A stretch of DNA of 64,000 nt from Ferruginibacter sp. GTDB taxonomy: Bacteria; Bacteroidota; Bacteroidia; Chitinophagales; Chitinophagaceae. Each line of letters starts with the position of its first letter. Positions within the stretch are counted from its first letter, which is position 1. The DNA lies in contig JAGOAX010000006.1 of assembly GCA_017983695.1 (NCBI GenBank), positions 215,507-279,506 on the forward strand. The letters run 5' to 3'. Below the pieces are notes generated by a model. It was not told where the DNA came from. It did not search any database and worked only from the letters and a program-made list of their open reading frames with translations. Positions 57,985 through 64,000 of this stretch are shown here, one piece after another. The position numbers and the translations under genes were made by a program.

Positions 57985-58000
57985 GTTTATACAACTTATT

Positions 58001-58486
58001 TTAAAATTTATATCCGAAAGCAATGCCTCCATAGTAAGGCCAGAAAAAGCCTTTCCCAAAGACAGGATTAATTGCTGCCCTGAAAAAAAATCCGCCTGCC
58101 TTAGGCTGCATACGATAACCAATATTTAAATGGCCAAATGTACTTCTTAAATTTTCTGATGTACCATTATAAGTGTCACTAACAATAACCGGTGTTACAC
58201 CTCCTCCTACTTCAAAATAATTTCTTTCATCTTTTCCTAACAGGTAAGTTAGGCCAATGGGTATAAATAATGCTGTTGTTCTATCACTTCCTGTACCAAG
58301 GCTAAAGCCGCCAAACCCAATTCTGCCACCAATACCACTTTCCGATTTGGTAAAGCGCATATCGTAATTAAGTGATGCTACACCCGGGCCGCCAATTTCA
58401 AAAAAAACTGCTTTTGCAGGGGCCTGTGCATGAGCCGTTATTATAACAGTTCCACTAACAAAGATCAAAAGAAGAAATTTTTTCAT
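58001..58486 (-). CDS. small exported beta-barrel-like protein
   Basis: 161 residues with a signal peptide (MKKFLLLIFVSGTVIITAHAQ). The mature part has alternating amphipathic strands rich in Gly and aromatic residues (SLNYDMRFTKSESGIGGRIGFGGFSLG, HLNIGYRMQPKAGGFFFRAAI, YYGGIAFGYKF) and ends in Phe, as expected for a small outer-membrane barrel of about eight strands. No specific family is recognised. It faces the TPR gene tail-to-tail across the terminator. Confidence 0.7.
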   Translation of the reverse strand: MKKFLLLIFVSGTVIITAHAQAPAKAVFFEIGGPGVASLNYDMRFTKSESGIGGRIGFGGFSLGTGSDRTTALFIPIGLTYLLGKDERNYFEVGGGVTPVIVSDTYNGTSENLRSTFGHLNIGYRMQPKAGGFFFRAAINPVFGKGFFWPYYGGIAFGYKF

Positions 58487-58554
58487 AATGCATATTTTAG
58501 GTTAAGTTGTAGTAAAGACGGTTTTTAATAAACAATTGCTGCTTTAGACTTTTG

Positions 58555-59583
58555 TTAAATAATGTTAACTTCTCTTTCTAAATTTACTCCAAATTTTTCT
58601 TTTACAGATGCAATTATTTTTTCGCTTAAGGCATAAATAGCATCACCTTTTGCATTACCATAATTTACCAATACCAATGCCTGCTTTGCATGGCACCCGG
58701 CATCACCTTCCCGGTATCCTTTCCAGCCGCATTGTTCTATTAACCAGCCTGCAGCAAGCTTAACATTTCCATTGGGTAATTTATAACCGACAATTGCAGG
58801 AAATTTCGAATGCAGGATATCAAACATCACCCCTTCAATTTCAGGATTCTTAAAAAAACTTCCTGCATTTCCAATTTGTGCAGGGTCGGGTAATTTGGAA
58901 GACCGGATATTGATCACTGCATCTGAAATGGCTTTAATGCTTAATTCCTTTACCCCCATTTTCTCCAACTCCTGTTCAATAGCACCATAAGAAGTATTGA
59001 ATTTTGGTTGTTTATTTAAACGAAAAACAACACTGGTTATTACAAATTCATTTTTATACTTTTTCTTAAATACACTTTCCCTGTAACCAAATGCACAATC
59101 ATCTATATTAAATTGTACTGCTTTCTTTTCCTTCAGGTGAAAAGCTTCTAAAGAATAGAATATATCTTTAATCTCCACACCATACGCCCCGATATTTTGC
59201 ATCGGACTTGCTCCAACATTACCCGGAATGAGTGATAAATTTTCTACCCCCGCCCAATTATTATTGATGCAGTGCAACACAAACCGGTGCCAGTTTTCTC
59301 CCGCCGCCGCTTTTATGTAAATGTATTTGTCGTCTTCCTTTATTAATTCAATCCCTTTTATTTCATTTTTTAAGACAAGGCCGTCAAAGTTTTTTGTAAA
59401 GAGGATATTGCTGCCACCGCCTAAAATTAAAGTTGGTGGCTGGTGGTTGGTGGTTGATGGTTGGTTGAATTCGAGTAGTTCGCCTAGTTCATCAGCTGTA
59501 TTAAATGTTGCAAAATATTTTGCAGTTACATCTATGCCGAATGTATTATATTTTTTTAGTGATATGTTGGACTGTATCTGCAT
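58555..59583 (-). CDS. murB: UDP-N-acetylenolpyruvoylglucosamine reductase
   Basis: FAD enzyme making UDP-MurNAc for peptidoglycan. 342 residues, type I. The FAD motifs LILGGGSNILF and SLIPGNVGASPMQNIGAYGVEI are present, as are CAFGYRESVFKKKY and GNAGSFFKNPEI (catalytic Ser). The C-terminal LAAGWLIEQCGWKG is typical. An odd insertion before the FAD loop, QPSTTNHQPPT (residues 41-51), is encoded by a simple CAACCA/CCACCA-type repeat (59433-59467). Convergent or divergent links are absent; priA lies upstream on the same strand with a 97-bp gap. Confidence 0.96.
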   Translation of the reverse strand: MQIQSNISLKKYNTFGIDVTAKYFATFNTADELGELLEFNQPSTTNHQPPTLILGGGSNILFTKNFDGLVLKNEIKGIELIKEDDKYIYIKAAAGENWHRFVLHCINNNWAGVENLSLIPGNVGASPMQNIGAYGVEIKDIFYSLEAFHLKEKKAVQFNIDDCAFGYRESVFKKKYKNEFVITSVVFRLNKQPKFNTSYGAIEQELEKMGVKELSIKAISDAVINIRSSKLPDPAQIGNAGSFFKNPEIEGVMFDILHSKFPAIVGYKLPNGNVKLAAGWLIEQCGWKGYREGDAGCHAKQALVLVNYGNAKGDAIYALSEKIIASVKEKFGVNLEREVNII

Positions 59584-59622
59584 TGTTAAGATAATGTGGG
59601 CAAAGCTAAATAGAAATTCTTA

Positions 59623-59641
59623 GTTGAATGGAGCGTCGCCA
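59623..59641. repeat. dispersed repeat, copy B
   Basis: Plus strand GTTGAATGGAGCGTCGCCA, in the murB-priA gap. It is the inverted match (18 of 19) of the copy at 19547-19565. Confidence 0.7.
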
Positions 59642-59680
59642 TCAGAGCTCAACCAGGGTTTAACTGCTTGTTACAAAAAA

Positions 59681-62155
59681 TCAATTCGTATCCACATCCA
59701 CAACAACTGTTACGCTTTTAAAACTCTTTTCGCTGCTTAATAAATTAATATGATTACGAATGACTCTTTTATAAGTGCCGCTCATGCCATGTTCTTTTGG
59801 CAACTTAATTAATATTTCCGCCAGGTATTGGTTGCGTATGCGGTTTATTACAGGTGCTGCCGGTCCTGTAATATATTCTTTCAGGTCTTGCCGCAATAAC
59901 ATTGCCAGCTTATCTGCCGTATTTTCCACTACCGTTTTATCCTTATGTTTTAAAGTTAATAAAACAATGCGGCTGTAAGGCGGATAAAAAAACTCCTTGC
60001 GGTTTTCAATTTCAATATTATAAAACTGTTTGTAATCGTGCTGTTGCACCAGTTGTAAAACCGGGTGTTTAATATTTGTAGCCTGTATTATTACAGTACC
60101 CTGTTTCCCTTTTCTTCCTGCACGGCCACTCACCTGCTCCATCAATTGAAAAGCCCGTTCATTTACCCTGAAATCGGCAAAGCTTAACAGCCCGTCTGCA
60201 TCCAGAATACCTACCAGACTTACCTTGTCAAAATCCAAACCCTTTACCACCATTTGTGTACCCACTAAAATATCAAAGCGGTGCTGTTCAAATAACTGTA
60301 TCAAATTATCATGTGCAGATTTTCCTCTCACACTATCTACATCCATTCTTGCAATGCGGTGCTTTGGAAATTCTTCTTCCAGTTGCTCTTCAATTTTTTC
60401 GGTACCAAAATTTTTCTCCTGCCAGTTATTGCTGCCGCATGCGGGGCAGGTAATTAATTTAGGGTATTGGCTGCCACAATAATGGCAATGCAGTTTATTG
60501 CTGTGTTTATGTAAGGTTAATGAAACAGCACAATGATCGCACTGCGGAATAAAACCACATGTGCCACAAATTAAATAAGGATTATAGCCCCGCCGGTTTT
60601 GAAATAATATCACCTGCTTATCATCATCCAATGCTTTTTGCATGGCCTCTTTTAACTGGGGGCTTATCATCACTTTACCTTTTTGTGCCACCTGCCTGGT
60701 ATTTACAATTTCAATGGCTGGCAAAAGTATCCCCCCAAATCTTTCATTTAATTCCACCAATGCATACTTATTATTGACGGCATTAAAATAGCTTTCAACC
60801 GAAGGTGTAGCACTACCCAACAAAACCTTACTATTAAATAAGCCTGCATAATAAATGGCAGCATCTCTTGCATTATATCTTGGCGCAGGCTCCTGTTGTT
60901 TGAAAGAGGCGTCATGTTCTTCATCCACTATTATCAACCCCAGTTCTTTAAAAGGCAGAAATAAAGCACTTCTTGCACCCAGTACAATTTTTACTTCGCC
61001 TGTGCGTATCTTATTCCACAGTTCTATACGTTCGTTATTATTAAATTTAGAATGGTAGATGGTGATGTTACCACCAAAATGTTTTTGCAGTCGCCGGATG
61101 ATTTGTGCGGTCAATGCAATTTCCGGCAACAGGTACAACACTTGTTTACCTTGTGTAAAGTAATGCTCTATCAGCTTAATATATACCTGTGTTTTACCAC
61201 TACCGGTTACACCATGCAACAGGCACACTGGTTTTTCTTCAAATGCTTTTGTAACAGCAATGGATGCAGCTTGCTGTGCTTCATTAAATTCAAAATCGAT
61301 AGTTACGTTCCTTGGTAAAGTTTTAATTCTGTCCACACTCCTTTTCTCTACCCATAAAATATTTTTATCTGTCAGCCCTTTTAATTGTGCCGCAGTTGCA
61401 CCCGATTTTTTTAATAATGCTGTCTGCAGCACATCCCCCTCCTGCTTTTCTAAATGAAGATAGGCAAGCAGCAGTTCCATTTGTTTGGGGGCACCTTTCC
61501 AATCATTCAGTTTTTTACTCAGCTCTTCTTCATTATTATACACCGGGTTAAGTACAACATAATTTTCCTTTTTCACTTTGTACTTTTCGTCCATTGCCTC
61601 CCATACAAAACATATTTTTTTATCAATCAGTTTTTTTATGATGGGATAAACATGCGTAATATCTAAGATCTGCTGCATTTCTGTAAGCCGCAATTCTTTC
61701 TTTATCAGCAAGGCTTCTGCCACTAAAAATTCTTCGTCGTTTAAATGTGAGAAATCGTCGCCGGCTTCTTCGTTATAGATCAATACTGTTTCACTGCTTA
61801 ATTTAAAATGAGTGGGTAATGCTGCCGCCATTACTTCTCCCTCGCTGCACATATAATAGTTACTTATCCAATGCCATAGTTGTAATTGCTGCGGATATAA
61901 TATTGGCTCATCATCCAATACATTAAGTATTGCTTTGGTTGTATAAGCAGGTTCTTTATCAAGAATTACCTTTACAATGCCAGCGTACTTTTTGTTCTTC
62001 AACTCCACTTCTGCCCTGCAACCGGGTTTCACCTTTTCTACCAACTCAACAGGAATGGCATAAGTATAGGTATTGGGCAGTGCCAGCGGCATAATTATTT
62101 CGGCCCACAAGCCCGAAGATGCTTCCTTAAATAATATTTCATTTCCTGTATTCAT
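59681..62155 (-). CDS. priA: primosomal protein N' (replication restart helicase PriA)
   Basis: 824 residues from the ATG at 62155 (the frame begins one codon earlier with TTG). The N-terminal DNA-binding domain is followed by helicase motifs: Walker A LLHGVTGSGKTQVYIKL, the DEEH box IIVDEEHDASFKQQEPAPRYNARD, and GSATPSVESYF. The zinc-binding insertion has eight Cys in CGTCGFIPQCDHCAVS and CHYCGSQYPKLITCPACGS. The C-terminal helicase lobe shows GTQMVVKGLDFDKVSLVGILDADGLL and QVSGRAGRKGKQGTVIIQ. All motifs are intact. It reloads DnaB at stalled forks. It follows the plsC-like gene on the minus strand (about 60-bp gap). Confidence 0.97.
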   Translation of the reverse strand: MNTGNEILFKEASSGLWAEIIMPLALPNTYTYAIPVELVEKVKPGCRAEVELKNKKYAGIVKVILDKEPAYTTKAILNVLDDEPILYPQQLQLWHWISNYYMCSEGEVMAAALPTHFKLSSETVLIYNEEAGDDFSHLNDEEFLVAEALLIKKELRLTEMQQILDITHVYPIIKKLIDKKICFVWEAMDEKYKVKKENYVVLNPVYNNEEELSKKLNDWKGAPKQMELLLAYLHLEKQEGDVLQTALLKKSGATAAQLKGLTDKNILWVEKRSVDRIKTLPRNVTIDFEFNEAQQAASIAVTKAFEEKPVCLLHGVTGSGKTQVYIKLIEHYFTQGKQVLYLLPEIALTAQIIRRLQKHFGGNITIYHSKFNNNERIELWNKIRTGEVKIVLGARSALFLPFKELGLIIVDEEHDASFKQQEPAPRYNARDAAIYYAGLFNSKVLLGSATPSVESYFNAVNNKYALVELNERFGGILLPAIEIVNTRQVAQKGKVMISPQLKEAMQKALDDDKQVILFQNRRGYNPYLICGTCGFIPQCDHCAVSLTLHKHSNKLHCHYCGSQYPKLITCPACGSNNWQEKNFGTEKIEEQLEEEFPKHRIARMDVDSVRGKSAHDNLIQLFEQHRFDILVGTQMVVKGLDFDKVSLVGILDADGLLSFADFRVNERAFQLMEQVSGRAGRKGKQGTVIIQATNIKHPVLQLVQQHDYKQFYNIEIENRKEFFYPPYSRIVLLTLKHKDKTVVENTADKLAMLLRQDLKEYITGPAAPVINRIRNQYLAEILIKLPKEHGMSGTYKRVIRNHINLLSSEKSFKSVTVVVDVDTN

Positions 62156-62218
62156 CAAACGCCGCTAAAGTTATTTAAAGTTCTATTCTGATTTAAAAAT
62201 GAATGCTGCTAAAATTTA

Positions 62219-62998
62219 TTAAGAATTTTTAGGGATGGTTTTAATCCAACTGGCTTTATACTCAATTAATTTTTCTTCCATTATTTTGTACACCGTATCT
62301 TTTAAAGTTGTTACATCTTTTAAACTCATTCCTTCAACCGGCACTTCGTCCAAATAAACAATCCTGGCTTTACCCGGTGTTAGCGAAAAGAGATTTTTGT
62401 AATTATTCCTGTCATAGGCATCTAAAAATAAAATGGGTTTAACAGGCGTTTGTGTTTCAATAGCAATTCTAAAAGCGCCATCATAAAATTCTTTCAGGGG
62501 TTGATGCGTTATATTAAAAGTACCCTCGGGGCTTATAACTATTGAAATACCCTTTCGTAAAACGCTTTTTAATTGCAATACACTTTTAGCCCTCTTTTGT
62601 GCATTGCTTCTGTCCACCAAAACAACTGTATTTCTATACAAAAACCCGAAAATTGGAATTGTAGCCATTTCGGCCTTCCCTAAAACCCTGAAATGCTGCT
62701 TGCGGATAGCCTTCATTAAAAACGGGATATCGAGGTAAGCAATATGGTTAAACACAAAAACGTACTGCCTACGATGATCCGGTTCTGACTCATATATATA
62801 TTGTATATAGATACCTGTCATAAATAAAAAAAAGTCGGCCCAGGCTCTGCAAAGCCGGTATATAAAGTTGCCACCCTTGATTTTACCAAAAAAAGAGGCA
62901 ATTATAACCAGTGGAAATATCACCAGCAGGAACCCAACAAAGAGCAATAGCCCGTAAAGGGTAAAAATAAGCTGTATAAACCAGGCTAAATATCGCAT
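62219..62998 (-). CDS. plsC: 1-acylglycerol-3-phosphate acyltransferase-like (PlsC family)
   Basis: 259 residues from the ATG at 62998. Two N-terminal hydrophobic segments (WFIQLIFTLYGLLLFVGFLLVIFPLVII) anchor it to the membrane. The catalytic HX4D is in FNHIAYLDIPF, and the second motif is VISPEGTFN. Family enzymes make phosphatidic acid from lysophosphatidic acid; some members acylate other lipids, so the exact acceptor is inferred. It lies divergent from rplU across 63000-63175. No partner gene is seen. Confidence 0.85.
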   Translation of the reverse strand: MRYLAWFIQLIFTLYGLLLFVGFLLVIFPLVIIASFFGKIKGGNFIYRLCRAWADFFLFMTGIYIQYIYESEPDHRRQYVFVFNHIAYLDIPFLMKAIRKQHFRVLGKAEMATIPIFGFLYRNTVVLVDRSNAQKRAKSVLQLKSVLRKGISIVISPEGTFNITHQPLKEFYDGAFRIAIETQTPVKPILFLDAYDRNNYKNLFSLTPGKARIVYLDEVPVEGMSLKDVTTLKDTVYKIMEEKLIEYKASWIKTIPKNS

Positions 62999-63076
62999 AA
63001 TAAACAACGAATATAGGCTGTTTTGGTATTGTGCCAGAAGGGGTTAGCACTGATTTTTATATCGTAAAACAAGCCT

Positions 63077-63105
63077 TATCCCCAATATGGCCATATAAGG
63101 GGATA
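63077..63105. promoter_or_regulatory. imperfect palindrome between plsC and rplU
   Basis: Outer arms TATCCCC (63077-63083) and GGGGATA (63099-63105), inner arms ATATGG/CCATAT, with a 1- versus 2-base asymmetry between. It lies about 50 bp upstream of the rplU -7 element and so could bind a regulator or, if transcribed from a farther promoter, form a hairpin. Confidence 0.4.
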
Positions 63106-63146
63106 TATTTTTCTGTTTTACCGCAGGAATTTAAAGCTAAAACCCC

Positions 63147-63160
63147 TACCTTTGCCGTCC
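63147..63160 (+). promoter_or_regulatory. promoter -7 element and start region of rplU
   Basis: TACCTTTGCCGTCC, exact TAnnTTTG, with the same 14 bases as the rpmB motif at 46221-46234. The start codon follows after 15 bp. The -33 region has no clear TTTG. Confidence 0.75.
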
Positions 63161-63175
63161 TAAATTTGGGAAATT

Positions 63176-63481
63176 ATGTTAGCAGTAGTAAAAATAGCAG
63201 GGCAGCAATTTAAAGTTAAAGCAGGCGACAGCTTGTACGTACCTCATATAGCAGGTAAATCTGGTGACTCAGTAGAGTTTGCCGATGTATTGATGACTGA
63301 TAACAACGGAACTGTTGTTGCCGGTACTGATGTAAAAGCTGTGGTTAAAGCTGAAATTATCAGCGACCTGATTAAAGGTGAAAAAGTAATTGCCTTTAAA
63401 ATGAAAAGAAGAAAAGGTTTCCGTAAAAAACACGGACATCGTACGCAGTACACTCACATTAAAGTAACAGCAATAGCGTAA
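63176..63481 (+). CDS. rplU: 50S ribosomal protein L21 (bL21)
   Basis: 101 residues: MLAVVKIAGQQFKVKAGDSLYVPHI at the N-terminus and KMKRRKGFRKKHGHRTQYTHIKVTAI at the C-terminus, the bL21 hallmark. It precedes rpmA, the usual rplU-rpmA pair, with a 105-bp TTAAC-rich gap. The short leader begins from the TACCTTTGCCGTCC motif. Confidence 0.97.
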   Translation: MLAVVKIAGQQFKVKAGDSLYVPHIAGKSGDSVEFADVLMTDNNGTVVAGTDVKAVVKAEIISDLIKGEKVIAFKMKRRKGFRKKHGHRTQYTHIKVTAIA

Positions 63482-63586
63482 TTAAAAAGTTAATTGGTTA
63501 AATGGTTAAGTGGTTTATTAGTTAAAACATTTGCAACCATAATACCAGTAAGCTAATAAACTAATTAACGAATAAACTTTTAAGAC

Positions 63587-63853
63587 ATGGCACATAAAAA
63601 AGGTGAAGGTTCCGTAAAAAACGGCAGAGATTCACAAAGCAAAAGATTAGGTGTAAAAATTTATGGTGGTCAACCGGCGCTTGCAGGTAACATCATTATC
63701 CGTCAACGCGGCACAGTTTACCATCCTGGTAAAAATGTTGGTGTTGGAAGAGACTTTACCATTTTTGCATTGACTGATGGTTTGGTTGAATTCAAAAAAA
63801 CCAAAGGCGACAGAACAACAGTTTCTGTAGCAGCCGTTGAAGCAACTGCCTAA
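63587..63853 (+). CDS. rpmA: 50S ribosomal protein L27 (bL27)
   Basis: 88 residues starting [24 protein letters not shown], then [23 protein letters not shown]. The N-terminus MAHKKG is the uncleaved form; no cleavable extension of the Firmicutes kind is present. It follows rplU by 105 bp. An A/T-only stretch follows the stop, with no clear hairpin. Confidence 0.97.
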   Translation: MAHKKGEGSVKNGRDSQSKRLGVKIYGGQPALAGNIIIRQRGTVYHPGKNVGVGRDFTIFALTDGLVEFKKTKGDRTTVSVAAVEATA

Positions 63854-63941
63854 AACAATAAAAATTTTTTATTTTTTTTTGTTAGTTTGATAAATATTTC
63901 TATTTTTAAGTATTATTTACTAACCAATTAAATTAAAAAAA

Positions 63942-64000
63942 ATGGCAACAAAGAAAAAAGCTGCAAAAAAAGCCGCTCCTAAAAAAGCTGCAAAAAAAGC
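63942..64000 (+). CDS. Lys/Ala-rich histone-H1-like protein, 5' end only
   Basis: Starts at the ATG at 63942 and runs off the window: MATKKKAAKKAAPKKAAKKA. Repeats of K-K-A-A-P with no acidic residue resemble the histone H1-like or other DNA-binding Ala/Lys tails seen in Bacteroidota. The rest is not visible, so only the composition is certain. It may equally be the tail-first part of a ribosome- or nucleoid-associated protein. Confidence 0.5.
   Translation, partial: MATKKKAAKKAAPKKAAKK

Noticed and set aside
1..64000. CRISPR array, tRNA, rRNA, integrase or transposase
   Set aside because: No regular spacer array, no cloverleaf with CCA end, no rRNA segment and no recombinase motif were found on reading the sequence; a tRNAscan or profile search would be more sensitive.

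Overview
The window is a chromosomal segment of an AT-rich member of the Bacteroidota, most likely a Chitinophagaceae-type bacterium. The grounds are: promoters of the TTTG-N20-TAnnTTTG type and no consistent Shine-Dalgarno sites; a PKD-repeat surface protein with a gliding-type C-terminal domain next to a PorP/SprF protein (type IX secretion); an E1 alpha/beta fusion; DUF4295, DUF1573, DUF3667, DUF2723 and GxxExxY families; and a TonB-receptor-like barrel with a carboxypeptidase-regulatory-like domain. The genus assignment is inference. I see no rRNA, tRNA, CRISPR array, integrase or transposase gene.

Layout. (1) 1-15283, minus strand: a branched-chain amino acid block read leuA-leuC-leuD-leuB, then ilvD-ilvB-ilvN-(DinB-like)-ilvC-ilvA, then gltB (cut by the window edge). 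Between leuB and ilvD lies a compact regulatory unit that ordinary gene calling misses: a consensus promoter, a 31-residue leader peptide rich in Ile and Val codons, and an intrinsic terminator. This is a transcription attenuator for the ilv half. A G/C-rich repeat occurs in inverted copies on both sides of the ilvB start, one of them inside ilvB.
(2) 15.4-22.4 kb: an unrecognised helical protein, a thioredoxin/degenerate-M23 fusion, lpdA, a Tat-exported Gfo/Idh/MocA oxidoreductase, an AlkD-type repair protein and a DUF4197 protein. (3) 22.5-28.3 kb, minus: DUF3667 protein, mazG, a 1250-residue NtrY-like histidine kinase and a small membrane protein, two of them with TTG starts. (4) 28.4-37.4 kb: envelope proteins, a PhzF-family enzyme and a 2-oxoacid dehydrogenase E1 fusion. 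(5) 37.5-44.2 kb, plus: two DUF1573 proteins, then the 1448-residue PKD protein and its PorP/SprF partner. (6) 44.4-46.2 kb, minus: ftsY and the rpmB-rpmG-DUF4295 ribosomal cluster. (7) 46.3-52.7 kb: parallel beta-helix protein, EamA permease and DUF2723 membrane glycosyltransferase-like protein. (8) 52.8-56.1 kb: a VWA/AAA+ (MoxR-like) module whose VWA gene is split by a one-base frameshift, with a GxxExxY gene bracketed by inverted repeats lying between the two genes. (9) 56.1-64 kb: TPR membrane protein, small barrel protein, murB, priA, plsC-like, then rplU-rpmA and the start of a Lys/Ala-rich protein.

The leu/ilv block makes the keto-acid precursors of Leu, Val and Ile. IlvA supplies 2-oxobutanoate and GltB supplies glutamate, the usual amino donor for the last transamination; no ilvE is in the window. 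The strongest things to follow up are the ilv attenuator, the GxxExxY inverted-repeat cassette, the repeat pair around the ilvB start, and an identical 14-bp promoter/start motif in front of both ribosomal-protein operons.
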